Assembly (NCBI GenBank): GCA_903813345.2
Contig: CAIIXF020000001.1
Span: 53,211,885 to 53,275,884 of the forward strand
DNA from: Owenia fusiformis
Taxonomy: Eukaryota; Annelida; Polychaeta; Sabellida; Oweniidae
Length of the DNA: 64,000 nt
Reading direction: 5' to 3'
Shown: positions 10,680 to 23,104 of the stretch, in pieces
Layout of the letters: each line of letters opens with the position of its first letter
How positions within the stretch are numbered: position 1 is the stretch's first letter
The notes under the pieces: model-generated
Seen by the model: the letters and a program-made list of their open reading frames with translations, nothing else
What the model was told of the DNA's origin: nothing
The model's database searches: none
Translations under genes and position numbers: made by a program

Positions 10680-11670
10680 ATGCCTATGTGTTGTGCGGTA
10701 AATTGTTCAAATATTTCCACTGATAGAGCTAGACTTGGGATAAGGACTTTAACAGAAATGCCTGAACGACAGTACGACAGTACGACAGTCGGCTGGTGAC
10801 GGTATAATAAAAATCTGTCGACAGTTCAAACCAGCTGTCGTTGTCGTGGACCGAATCCCCGGGGAATAGAACACATTTAAAACAGTGTCACTTACTATAG
10901 TTTCTGAAAAGTTTCATGCACGGCTTTTAACAATCAAAGATTCCTACTTATTATTGTTTTGTTTGTCATCCTATATCTATCCTGGGGTTGCGTTTTTTCT
11001 CCCCAATACGGGAAAACATTTTGAATAAAGAATTTTCTAATTCCGCCATCGAATAAGTAGAAGGGTAATCTGCAGCAGTTTCGTTTTTGCTTCAACTCTT
11101 CACGCATGCCTAGTAGTTTGAAATAATTTACAAGTGCGCATGTGTTTTTGGAATTAAGCCAATCAAATTATTCATTCTAATACGCATGAACTAGATTCCG
11201 AATCAAGAGGAACTGGCGCAGATTGCCTCAAATGCTGAAATCGCTATTCAAAAGCTCTTCAAAATAGATTGATGAATAAAAATGAATAATAACTGAAGTT
11301 AGAGTGGTTTACAGTATTTAGTTCGATGTCAGGATATTTCAAGTAAGTATTGATTATATAGACGCTACAGTGATGATGGTTCTAGACACGCGGGGCAAGT
11401 TGTTTTAGCTGATTTTCTCCTCAAACGGCGTAGATTGAACACAATTTTACTTCCGGGTTTACCCACGACAGTTTGCTATCGGCAACAGAAATAACACTGT
11501 CGTTATCGACAATGGAATCTCACTGTCGTTCGGGCAATTGCCATACCATACATATTCTCTCACAAGAAACCAAAGAAAACGGATTCAAGGCGAGCAATCC
11601 GGTCCCAAAAAGAGAACTGAACCAGGCCATGTGCCGGTTAGGTCGACGCCATTTTGAAAAAACTTTTTGA
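10680..11670 (+). pseudogene. THAP-like reading frame interrupted by a transposon
   Basis: From ATG 10680 the frame begins MPMCCAVNCSN, which resembles the start of THAP zinc-finger domains (M-x-x-C-x4-C-x-N). After about 25 codons a TIR element (10760-11535) is inserted. On its far side, in the same frame if the element and one AAT copy are removed, a basic stretch reads KKPKKTDSRRAIR. It runs to a TGA where THAP proteins commonly have the Trp of an RENW-like motif. A nearby frame contains CRLGRRHFE, reminiscent of the THAP C-x2-H-F. Identity therefore rests on short motifs; a random resemblance cannot be excluded. If real, it is a disrupted gene or an exon of one. Confidence 0.35.
10760..11535. 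mobile_element. ~0.78-kb non-autonomous TIR element inside the THAP-like frame
   Basis: The ends are GCCTGAACGACAGT and ACTGTCGTTCGGGC (13 of 14 positions inverted), each flanked by AAT, a possible 3-bp target duplication. Subterminal ACGACAGT motifs recur (three in a row on the left, three near the right end). The interior is CpG-containing and has no transposase frame. The superfamily is not assigned. Confidence 0.55.
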
Positions 11671-12224
11671 ATTGTATCGTATCGTATGTCTTTAATAGCT
11701 TTATAACTTAATACCATATTTGTGAAATAAATATAACATACTAGGTCTACGAGCCTTTAAATTGTTTGTTGTCTACTGTAAATACAACAAAAATACACCT
11801 CCATGGTGATCGAAATGACGAACCTTGCGTCATCGATCGCGATCATTCATGACGGGGAATACATTATCAGTTCTGCCTTATATTTATAACAGAGTGTCAA
11901 AAATCCAATTAATATCTGCCATTCGTCATTTTATTAAATAAAAGATCCGAATATGTTTAATCTTCAAGCAAAACGATCGAGAGATAATTGATTGTCAACA
12001 TAAAATTAACGCATTTTCCTGTCATGTCGGTAACCAACGTTCACGAGTTGGTCAGTTTTTGGTTTTGATTGGCACTTTGGGAGTTAATTCTATGAATTGT
12101 AAGTATTGAAGTGAACATGGTCATGTTTTTCTCGAACAGGTGATATCATATTATAGTATGTCAATATGCCAAATACATCTTCAAAATCTTCAAATTGCTC
12201 CATTTTCTTGTTAAGAAGTTCGTA
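11671..12224. other. non-coding between promoter-like blocks
   Basis: No supported exon. It includes a CpG-containing self-complementary patch near 11830-11850 (CGTCATCGATCGCGATCA). Confidence 0.4.
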
Positions 12225-12362
12225 ATATTTTTCAATGTGGCCGCCCCGCTACAATTGCGCATGCGCATTTTTCGGGCCAATCAAAATGCTGGAATTTGTC
12301 GAGTCGCAGTGACGCCGCTCATGAATATTCATAGGTAGGTTATGGCGACCTCCATAATCCAG
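12225..12362 (+). promoter_or_regulatory. CpG promoter-like block with NRF1 and CCAAT sites, possible 5' noncoding exon
   Basis: TGCGCATGCGCA (12256-12267) is a perfect palindromic NRF1 site, and GGCCAATCA (12275-12283) is an NF-Y-type CCAAT box in plus orientation. A good splice donor CCAG|GTGAAG follows at 12362/12363. This suggests a plus-strand start near 12330-12350 and a short noncoding first exon. The downstream gene is not identified in the window. A minus-strand or bidirectional start is also possible because NRF1 is palindromic. Confidence 0.45.
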
Positions 12363-14175
12363 GTGAAGATCCAATACCTCAAAATTAATTCCAATATATC
12401 TGCCGATGCATAAGAAGATCGTCGCTCATACCCGGGTCATGTTTTTGATTATAGACTTATTATTCTGATGAATCATAGTTTTTACTTGAGGTTATTATCC
12501 CTTTAATTTTTCAATTTTATTGTTTTTTAAACTTTTTCTCTTTCGCAAACTAGTGCAATACGTGTTAATACACAAATGTATAACTGTGTGTATTTTGAAC
12601 AGTGGGCAAACTTTCAGAATCTGAATCAAGAAATACCTGTATTTTTTGAAAAATAAATGTATAGCCTAACTGAATTTTCTCACATAAATTCTCTCACTAT
12701 CTCTGGGGTTATCTGGGTCATTGATATTACAAGATCACGCCTTAGATAATATTTTCACACACTACAGAGTAAAAATGAAAACAGTGCTATAGTTTGCAAA
12801 GCCCACTTTATTTATGCTTGTGCAAAGAACATATGATATTCTCAAAACACATCACTTTTCTCGTAAACAATATACATAAAAATCCATATTATTGCTAATA
12901 GAAGCTCTAATCTGTAATAATATGTACTGGAACATAAAAGTGGCACATGAAGTTCTTAATTCCACATGCCAGATTAACAAAGTACTTCAGAGATGGAACG
13001 TAGTTGTTTTTATGTTGGACATTTATTGTTGATTTGTTATATATTCTCTGTCAGTCCATGACAAAAACATTTTTAATTGTTCCATACAGAGATTGAACTG
13101 ACATGTGTCTTAGCCTGGGGTGGCACCACAACTGTAAGGTATTTTAACAATCATTCTAAACACTTTGATATTTTACGATTCCATGCTGAACAGTTACGGC
13201 CAAACAGTTGTAGTGTTTCCAAATTGTACTGTTATGAGTATGATTTGTATACAAAATTATTTGATATTTTCGACCATTGTTATATGAGCTGTCCACCATA
13301 TTACAAGCTGGGATATTAAAATCCATTATTTCCATGTATTTCTGTATTAAATATCTCAAAATCTTAATTTAATCATACATTTTTCTGTGGGTGATGAGGA
13401 TCATAATAAACAAATAATTTCATTATTCCTATTAATTTTTTAATTTTACACTTGCTTTACCTTGTATGCTTTACTTAACACAATGGACACCTACTTTAAG
13501 TCCACTTTTCTTGAAATTCAATGGTCACCAATGTAATGGTAACTGAGCATGTTTGCTTAAAAGGACCTCAATTGTTGTGCACTAATGCTGAAACATCTAT
13601 TTTTCTTATGCTTTTATGGTCATTATCCTTGCATTTCAAATGGAAGCATGCTAAGCCGATGATGATTCTATATACTTTGACCAGGTATAAGTGTTGCCAG
13701 AGCCTCTTTTGCGGGTTTACTTCTGTTTGCGTTAACTTTACTTTGAACTTTATCCTAAGTATATTTGTGTATTGTTTTCATTGAAGGTTTAACAACAATT
13801 ATGTTCAACAAATCTAGCAATAATATTTATGTTAAAACTAAATGGCCATTTATTGACAATTTGCTTATCAAAGTTATTTAAATAAAAAGCATCACCTTAA
13901 GTGAAATGAACAATTATTTGTTCTCAATTTCAAGTGCATGTAAAATGTACTAATGGTTTAGGTCATTTCAGATTAGTTTGAATTTAAACTTTCATATCTC
14001 AGCTTTTAACCAAAATAAGGTTTCCAACTTAGCATGTACATAAAGTTTGATACAAGCAAATATTGAATCCTAATAGCATTACTAGTTTCATCATTTATAG
14101 CTGTGCCTTATAGCACAGTAGATTGATGGCACCCATGAGCTAAACATTCCTTTATATATTTTCAATTGACTGATA
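12363..14175. other. non-coding, nothing recognised
   Basis: AT-rich, with no supported exon. If the donor at 12363 is used, this would be intronic. Confidence 0.4.
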
Positions 14176-14282
14176 TGTAAAACCTCTCAGGTGAGGAGCT
14201 ACATAATATGACACTCTAATTTCTTGGTACCTTATTAATGTTTTAACTGCAAAAATGTGTTCGCTAAACTCAGGCTTCACTG
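14176..14282. mobile_element. pogo-like MITE, copy 2 (degenerate)
   Basis: The left end GTAAAACCTCTCAGG (first bases decayed) is matched by CTCAGGCTTCACTG at the right, flanked by TA on both sides. About 107 bp. It belongs to the CAGTAAAACCT family seen at 4525, 20160 and 54330. Confidence 0.45.
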
Positions 14283-14580
14283 TACATGTGTAAAATGTAT
14301 TTCTAATGTGATATTTTGGTAGAAATAAAGTTATCAGTCTGAATCATTTTATCCTTGTACCCATTATTTACTTTCACACAGGTAATTCTTGATAAGCATT
14401 TGAGCTGTCATGAATTACTAATTGCTCATCATATTTCATATTTTTATGCTGAGCATTGTGAGATTATGGGTTGAAAATATACATTTCAGTTCTTAAGCTT
14501 ATCGTAAACTATTTACATTGTATTACATTTACATTTGCAATTATATACATTTATTCCCTAAAAATAAGTTCAATCATTCA

Positions 14581-14630
14581 TCTTTGAAACTAGGATTTCA
14601 ACTTTTCTTTGAAACTAGGATTTCAACTTT
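14581..14630. repeat. 25-bp tandem duplication
   Basis: TCTTTGAAACTAGGATTTCA plus ACTTT is repeated exactly, head to tail, with a period of 25 bp. Confidence 0.8.
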
Positions 14631-15127
14631 TTATCAGGATTTCTCATATAAACTAAAAAATACTCCGATGTATGATGAGATCGTTTGACATTTTTAATTA
14701 ACCACTTTAATTTTTTTGCATAGCCTGGATTATTAATATCAGTAAATTGAACTCCATTGAAAAATAAATTTTGGCTAATTTCGAAAATGTAACTGGCTGG
14801 ACACATGCAATGTTCATGTTTACTGTACTTACATCACTTCAAGGGTTATTTTAAAAATCTGTCAGATAGATTTATGAAATAACTAATGACGTCTGAAAAT
14901 ATTGAGGCCTTTACATTTCACTTTAATACTTCGTAAACATAGTGTATGTACATTTCCTTTGCAAATATAAAGGTAATTGCTACCCAGGTACACCAAAGCC
15001 CTAAATACTATACCTAGTACATCAAGCAAACAATTGGACCAATTAGGACCCTAAATCGGAAAGGTTTAACCATACATAGTCATGGGCGAGATTGTGTCAC
15101 AATGTTCTGAATATGGATTGGATATGT

Positions 15128-15133
15128 TTTTAT
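15128..15133 (-). terminator. candidate poly(A) signal for the PRR15-like gene
   Basis: TTTATT on the plus strand reads AATAAA on the minus strand about 300 nt downstream of the PRR15-like stop codon. Alternative signals lie further away. Confidence 0.3.
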
Positions 15134-15387
15134 TCCTCGAAAATATATTTATCTCACACCTTTATGATATATTTAACAGAATATCATATTTTTCTCAGAA
15201 TAGATACCATATTCAATCCCCTCATGACATAACCCATTATTTTTTGTTGGTCCCAGTTCCACATGTATAAATAGTTGTAGAGTTGAATTATGACTTTTGT
15301 AATATACAATCTGTGCTTGTAACATTTGAGCACCATAGCTTATTATGCTATTTAAATGAATCCACGTACTAATTACACTCTGTCTTC

Positions 15388-15411
15388 ATGACATCATATT
15401 GTGATGTCATT
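15388..15411. repeat. palindrome TGACATCA-TATTG-TGATGTCA
   Basis: A perfect 8-bp-arm inverted repeat with a 5-nt loop, followed by another TGATGTCA copy near 15423. It lies in the presumed 3' UTR of the PRR15-like gene. The half-site resembles a bZIP/CRE-type motif, but an RNA hairpin is equally possible. Confidence 0.5.
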
Positions 15412-15427
15412 TAGGCTTTTTATGATG

Positions 15428-15844
15428 TCACACTGCAGTAGGTTGATGGCCAGTGTGCATTGGCCCACTTGGGGCAAATAACTGTTTTTCTACACTGCGC
15501 CCACAGCTTCCACCATTTGGGCGTGGGTATGATTGTTCTTGGGTGGCATTGCTTTGAGATCCGGATTGTGCAGAACTAGAACTGCTATTGCTATCAAATA
15601 GTTCATCTTGTACGGCACCTCTTTCACGGTTCTTCTGCTTATATCTTCCTGATCGTGACACAGATAAATTATGGTTTAATTTTCGGTGACCCTTTCTTTG
15701 ATCTGAATCAGGTATATTGATGGGGGGCTGAAACGACGGATCTTCCTTCCAATCAGAATCGTTCCCTTGTTGCTTAGAGCTACCCTCGGGAGTTTTCTTG
15801 CTGGATTTGCTTTTACTACCCAGCATTTTTGTGATGAAAGACAT
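15428..15844 (-). CDS. PRR15/PRR15L-like protein
   Basis: Single-exon 138-residue frame. The ATG at 15844 is chosen because it has AAG before it (purine at -3) and an in-frame TAG lies a few codons upstream. The protein is Ser/Lys/Gln/Pro-rich and predicted disordered. The diagnostic segment is at residues 62-84: VSRSGRYKQKNRERGAV followed by LFD. It corresponds to the conserved SGRFKEK-x-K-VRATL...LFD core of vertebrate proline-rich proteins 15 and 15-like, small (roughly 100-130 aa) proteins. A basic N-terminus (KSKSSKK, residues 11-17) also resembles the family. Molecular function of the family is poorly known. The poly-Ser run (SNSSSSS) and C-terminal tail are lineage-specific. Orthology to PRR15 versus PRR15L cannot be decided. 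Confidence 0.75.
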   Translation of the reverse strand: MSFITKMLGSKSKSSKKTPEGSSKQQGNDSDWKEDPSFQPPINIPDSDQRKGHRKLNHNLSVSRSGRYKQKNRERGAVQDELFDSNSSSSSAQSGSQSNATQEQSYPRPNGGSCGRSVEKQLFAPSGPMHTGHQPTAV

Positions 15845-18800
15845 CTTAGGATAGGGTATAGTCAATGTTTTGTACTAAATCAAGCAAATATGGCTTGGTA
15901 ACCTCAGAGATGTGAGACAGGGCGCCTAAGACCCAATATGTGATTTCGTCAGTGGTTTGTTTTATTAGGTTTATCTCAGTAAACACAGTCCACCTGAATT
16001 TGCCACTGTGCAAAGAAATCGAATCTCTGTATACAGTAGGCTCAGTCTAAAGCGTGTTTAAGTTTGTAGTAATTGTTGAAAATTAATCGTAGGTTCTGAT
16101 GTTCAAATATATGATTTAGAGCAATCACAGTTTAATATAGGTGGAGTGAAAAGTACATTGTGCATCCAGTCGGGATGCAGTGAACTTACATGATGTTTTA
16201 CCTGTCCTAGGTTCTGACAGTGACCTGATATCCAAAAAGTGTTTTATCCCTATAAAATAATCATATCCACAATGTGATATTACCAATATTTACAATCGTC
16301 TTTCTGTCCTAAATCTTTGATGTTTTTCCAACTTTCACTTAATCTTGTACTCAGTAACTTTTATAAGTGTTTATATGGTCAACTTGATGACGTTATTTAT
16401 GATGCCGGCATCCTGTCATTGTCAGTTGACGAAGCAATATCCTATGCCGTGTTTCCTCCGATCATTAATGTCCTCCAGTTGTTGATTTCAGTTATCTGAA
16501 GATAAAGAATATGATAGGTTGATTAAGTGTTTTATACTCATTAGGCTATTTAGAGGTCATCTATGAAAGATCAAAACAGTTTTTAAATTTGATTAATACT
16601 ACATGTTTATTACCCTTTTACCTTAAACTCCTGTATGTCTCACTAGAAGGTAAGTAGCTTTATTTAATGTTAAGAAGACAACTCTGACAGACATAAGCAG
16701 ATTTATTGACCTTATGTGCAGTCTGTCAGATCTTTAGGGACCATTTTCAGATTTTTCTTTTAAATGGTAAAATATTTTGAATTTTGTGAATTAACTTTTA
16801 TTAATTACAGCTTTGTTAACTACCAGTTTCTCTATTGGCCTGTTTTCTAGAGCAAGATGGTTGGTAAATTTGTTCTGAGTTCAGACCTTTTTGGATGCAT
16901 CATGTTTTGCATAGATTCTTTGAAGGATTTTAAGAATCCCTTAAGTCAAGGTAATGAATAAGACAGTTTACAGCCAAATAACATGGCATGTTTAAGTACA
17001 CTAACATCTTATAACCTCCACTTTTGTTTTATTTAAGTAAACAGTATTGCAGCAAAAACCTATTATATTGTCCATTTCAGCACTTAGTTTGGCACCTAAG
17101 CAATGGAATTGTAATACACAGCACAAGATATGTAATATTACCTTAAATATATATTTTTGGCAACAATCGGATTGGAATAAAAATTGTCCTGAATTTGTTA
17201 TTGTAACTTTATATTATTATCAAGATTTAATTTTTGGAGATTCTGAACGTGTGCAAAGTTACTATGTTTGTTACATCACTGTGCCCATCTTAAAAATGGC
17301 ATTTTTCAAACCATCCCAGTCCTAAAGCAATGTGTTTGTGTGCTGCTGTTACAAAAGTTATTCAATTGAATAAAAAAAAAAATTTCCCAATTTCCTCTGG
17401 ATCATTTTTAAAGTTTTGTTCAAATCTTATTCTGAAAAATTTGGATCCATATAGTCTCACTATTTGATATATTCTTAAAACAAAAAATGTTATTATCTGT
17501 TTTTTCAATTTTTCTAATCATTATTTCTAGTTAATCAAAAGAGTATAAGTATTCACTTGAATCATCTTTCTCATACAGTTATTTTATATAGTTTATTAAA
17601 GTAAAATATATTCACTTCTAAATGTTGGATTTCTGTATGAATTAAATGATATTGAATTGATGGGCTATTTTATTTTGACATATTATGGTTTAGGGGTGAT
17701 ATGATATGGTACTGATGTTTCGCTATATTATACAATGAGTTAGGATTAGTTCTACATCAGTTGATATATTGTTGATATATTCCTTGATTGCATGTTGCCT
17801 GTACTTCAATATTCTTCTTTATGGTGTCTTGTCATACTGACATGTATGATATGACAGTAAAAGGCATAAATGGAGGTTATGTAATTTTTTCAACAAGGAC
17901 ATATCCTTTATTGAGAATCATCACTATATCCTGTGTAAAATGTCCAGGTTAGTCTAAACATAATATGTTCTCATAAAATCAAATATATGTTGATCTGTAT
18001 CTTTCAAAAAGTAATTTTATGATAGGAATCTATGTCAACTTCATTCTGTGCGTTACAGATACTGGAGTTGTTTATTCCTACTATTGTGTTACGCTTATCA
18101 AGGTATTACAATGATTCTCAATGAAATATACTTTTGTGGTACACGCTTGTAGATGATAAACTACTTTCTATTCAATTCAAAGTGACTTATTTATTTTAAT
18201 GACCATTTTGGGTCCCATGTTTATGTTTTGGGTCACTTAGTTTCGTTAGCTTTTTTGCATATTTAGTCATTCTAAGTGCTTTGTCTGATAAGAAAAACTA
18301 TAAATATAAAAAATACATTTGTTTTTCAAAATATATTTTTCAAAGTTTTGTTGCCTGCTTTAATTAATGTACATTAACTGGTATATTTTTCATAATATAA
18401 TTTCACCTTGTTTTTGCCTGCAATTTTGAAAATGGATGTAGCATTTGATGGTGTTATTTTTGTAGCATATACACTACTGGTCAAGTACTGGTAAATCATA
18501 TTGGCTTAATATGATTTGCCCCATGTAATTGTCACTAACCCACTGGCTTTAAAAGTAGATATTAATTTTTATTTATTAACAGATTGCTACTTTAGAAAAA
18601 CACATGTAGGGACCAATAAGCCTTTCAGGCAGACATCTTGTTCACAATTGAACCAAGTTGGTGTTTAGGACTTTTAGTATATCAGTCGTTTATTTTTTTG
18701 ATATCAATGTTACTATTATATAAATGTTATGTTTTTGAAATAAGTTTTTATAATGAAATTTTGGGTATATTATACATCGTGCTGATCCTGTTTGTCAACT

Positions 18801-20159
18801 TCTTTCAAAATGAACCTTTAATATGTATATTGACTCAAGTTTGCACTATTCGTGTTTTTTCTGTTTAAATTCTTGAAATCATCAGTACTGTGAATATATA
18901 CATAGCAACTTAGAAAACAAAAATTAGAAAACATAAACTACACAGTTCACAAATATTATATTGTCATAGTTTATTTAAGATTATGGAGTGTTGTTTTACT
19001 TGTATTTTAAGACTCATTTTCAAGATCGACAACTGAACTATATTGCTTATAGCAACCTGAACTTGATCACACCAAAACCTACCATTGTGCTACCAATTCT
19101 TTACCTTGATTTGTGTAAACAAATGAGGCGCAATAATGTTTTTTTCAGTACTTCGAGTTTTCAGAGCATAATGCACTTTAAATGTGAAAAGAGAAAATGT
19201 TTTGATAGCTTTTGAAATTTATTTTTTCTAAAGGTGTTGTTGGCGTCGTGTAAACCACGCATGAATCATGGGAACAGATTTTAATGACCATGATACATGC
19301 TCTGACATTTCTTCAGTTTTGCATCCTTTAGTATTCTGTCATTTTGCGGTTCATGTACTGTTGTCAGAATTTTTATTTGAACTTGATTCCCATGCGTGTG
19401 AGCTTGACCCCAAAAAAGATGCTTTATAAGCTTTATAATTAAATGTATTTCTTCTTTTCAAGTATGATTTCATAATATTTGATGGTGCCATATGCTTCAT
19501 ACAAAATGTGCCTCCATAGATAAAATTGTAATACAGTAATTAATAAAGAATATAATTAGCTTTTACATCATCTGATTCACTGATAAGTGATTTGCTGTAG
19601 TTTCAAGTTAGATAAGCTAAAGAGAAAAAATAAAATATCCTCATGAATATGAAGATCCATATTTATTATTGGGGAGAATGTACGCATTTGCACTTTCAAG
19701 AAAGAAATTAATAAGAATAATCTGATCCGCATGAACAAATTGAGAAATCAATGCAATGTTGTTATAATGTCTGATATTATGGGTTTTCTGTGGAGCCATT
19801 TCATAGGACAGTGTATGGTAGAACACCATTGTGGAAGGGTTTGCTTTCTATATGTTCATTTCTAGAAAGGAATTGAAGAACTGAACGATACTTAGCTTCT
19901 AGGGTTTTGGTAACATCATGGGCATTCAATTGAAAGCCCATGTTAACATTCAGACCCAATCATACCACCAGCTTGGTCATGATAACAGCTCAAGGAAAAT
20001 TCAGAGAAGCCGACTTGTTGAGCCAATGATATGATTGCATTGTATAGGATCCACAGTCTGAACTAACCCTTGAAACACATGCGTTAGATAAAGAGGGCTC
20101 TGATAAAACAGAATAATATGATAGGGTCTGTTTTATACCTGTGATTGAAGAGTAATATA
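15845..20159. other. non-coding; short hairpin near 16.7 kb
   Basis: No supported coding exon. The first few hundred bases would hold the promoter and 5' UTR of the minus-strand PRR15-like gene. At about 16680-16735, CTCTGACAGACATAAG and CTTATGTGCAGTCTGTCAGA form an imperfect hairpin with a 4-nt bulge. Confidence 0.4.
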
Positions 20160-20319
20160 CAGTAAAACCTCTCAAGTAGAATACCTTAGGTGCCTCTAAA
20201 AGTGTTCCACTTGGGAGGTGTTTCACTTCATTTAAGTCAGTTGGTCTTGGGACACTGAAAAGTGATCAACTCACAAACATGTTCCACTTGTAGAGGTGTT
20301 TCACTTACAGGTTTTACTG
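20160..20319. mobile_element. pogo-like MITE, copy 3
   Basis: 160 bp flanked by TA. The ends are CAGTAAAACCTCTCAAGTAG and (reverse strand) CAGTAAAACCTGTAAGTG, with internal GTTCCACTTG/GTGTTTCACTT repeats on both halves. No coding capacity. Confidence 0.7.
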
Positions 20320-23104
20320 TATTCTAATTTCTAACAGACTACTATAGTAGAACCTTTCCTTATGTAGTAATATGGGATTTCTAGTTAACCATTGAAAAAA
20401 TATTTTGATCTACATTTTGAGTGTATGCAATTATATCATTTAAGGTAAAAACTACTGAAATGGACATTAAGCCAAAAAATATATTATATTGTCAAAACAG
20501 ATAACAATATAGTCTGGTATTATAGCATATAGCCACAGGTGATGGCACGAGTCATATGTTAGAAGTAATTTAATGACCTCTGTATTTCTGAAATTAATCA
20601 TGAATATGTTTGTCACTATTATCTGTCATTATACAATATGACATAGACATAGGTTGTATCTAATAAAGCAGATATTCTCTATGACACAATACTCTATTTC
20701 AATAACCTATGTATTTTTAATTAGTTTGGTTTGGTTGTTTGCAATCATAGTTGACAAATGAGTATTATGTGTTGGTATGTGCAACTAAAATATCCCAAAA
20801 TGAATTTTAATTCGTTTTGAGATGCTGCTAAGGACCAGGACATAAATGTGCCAAAAAGAAGGCATTTTTATTCCCAAGATTCATCCAGCTTTCTCATGTT
20901 GTTCAATCTGATAAAATGATGTTTCATTTTGGGACAATTTAGATTTAGCTATCATTGTTGAGGAAAACTTCATAATTGCTCTGTTTATTTAATGATTTGC
21001 CCAAAGTATCGAAAGTTGCCAGGATATTCATGAAACATGAAATTGAGAATAAAACAAATGAAAAATACAACATTGGGGGTTTTGGTTATATTTTGGAACA
21101 CTTTGAGCAATGTTATTAAACTATAATTCTGAATTTCATTCCTCCTTGATGGTAGTGCACACTTTTTTGTAATTTTATAATTTTCAAAGTAAGTTCACAC
21201 TAGACACCTTAATTTGTAATTAATTACTTGCGCCATGATTCTAAGTGCAAAACTGATATATAGCACAATCACGACAGACACATTATTCCAGACTGAAAAC
21301 ATGTATGTACTTTCGCAAAGTTTATAGTGAAGTTACAACAAATTAAGTTCCCTTTGATGAAAGAAAACATGAAAAAATAGTAAAAGTTGTACTTTTACTC
21401 CCAATGTGTAAACAAATTACCTAAACTTTAGAAAGTAATCACAAATATTTATGATAATTAAGTAATAGAAAATAAAAGTAATATAATATTACCTCATAGA
21501 TGTTAATCCAAATTTTATCCAATATTTTAAACTTTAATGTCAGTTTTGTTATCAACTTCAGTAGCCAAAACTTAATATAAATAACCTTCGACAACTAATT
21601 GAGCTGAGCTTGAGTAGACGAAATGATCTCAGGCTAGTTTACTGTGCAAAGAGGTAAGGCAGGTTAAATGCAGTTAAAGTAAATAATCCAGTCAATGTGG
21701 AAAATTATTATTCATGAAAACTTTATTAAGCAGTACAATGTCTAATATGTCAAAATTCATTGATTTGTTTATAATTTGTTTTAATCATGATTGATTTAAG
21801 GATTTTCTAGCATATAAAAATCATTTTTAAAATTATCACCCCCGTAAAAAACATGGACTTTCCCGGCCTACACAATACTCCATCTGTTTACCTGTAGCTC
21901 CATTGGCGGGTTGATTCACTTTAATTTGTTCATTATGACCTTGTGTTAAAAAACATAATGCAGACCTTAGCTAGTGAAAATATAATTGTCACCTTCAAAT
22001 TAGCTGATATAAGTGATGATGAACCATTCCTTCAGATGCTGTCTCAATCGTGCTTTTTTAAACCATTCCTCTCTCAAACTGACCCAAGCATCTCTCTGTG
22101 TAAAATTATTGTATTATTGGGGATGTTAACTAAATGGATATTTACATTATTCCTGGCTGATATCACTCTTTATATACTCCATTCTGCATTTTAATCATGT
22201 CCATTTGTGACATGTTATTCATGGGCTTTAGCACAAGGTGTATTGTGTTGAGGCAATTTAGGTCTCAGTTGTCAGTGAAAGTTGTTATAGACTTGTCACT
22301 CATGGCTTTTTCTTCATTTTCTTGGTCATGGGCTATTAAACCTTTCGCATATGGTACACAGATTTTAATTTTATTATTCTGGCGTTGTCAGGACACAGAA
22401 AATGTTCTTAATTGGAATGTTCCGCTTAGTTTTGCTTACTCATTGAATTTATACACCTTACAGTGATACAGGAATATAATTTTAAAAAGCTTTAACTTAA
22501 TTTCCTGTTTGATAGAATAAGTTCTCATTTTCTATTACCAATTCCTTGAATATAATTTATAACTGTACTTATGTATAGAATTTCAAGATTCCAGCATATC
22601 CAAGAAAATAATTCTTATTGACATAATTGCACGATGTTTACTTGCCATACCATAATTATATTTATATACCAATATTTTCACTTTCCTAAATAAATACAAT
22701 TTGATTTTGCATTATTTTCTTCATACAGATTATTGTACAAAATATTTCTTTGGTTCAAGTAACCACACAGAAGGAACATGGTAATTCACAAGCTGATTTT
22801 CTTTGTTGCCATTCAATGCGCAAAATCCCTTTATTTCATACTCTTTCTGTACAGGTAAATATTTATGCCAGGCAGGTTAACACAAATAATAGCCTTAACA
22901 TATTTGTATTAGGTATAGATGTTATTTGGTACATATATCTGGAGATTAACTCTGATAATATTGATGCATGGGAATTTTTTCTCACGAATGATTGCATGAT
23001 GACTGACAGTGAAGATATGACTGTTGTATAAGATGGTATCTGATTATATAATAGATATTAGTTTGTAATACCCTGATTCCTGATCATCTAGCTATACTAC
23101 TCTC
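20320..23104. other. non-coding, nothing recognised
   Basis: AT-rich. Two adjacent open frames at 21943-22466 lack splice signals, domain motifs or compositional bias, so I do not call them. Confidence 0.45.

Noticed and set aside
10472-10720. 82-codon minus-strand frame
   Set aside because: It is antisense to the CpG promoter block and THAP-like start; open by composition only.
15845-15865. Longer N-terminus of the PRR15-like protein
   Set aside because: It would begin at TTG; the first ATG is at 15844 and has a better context.
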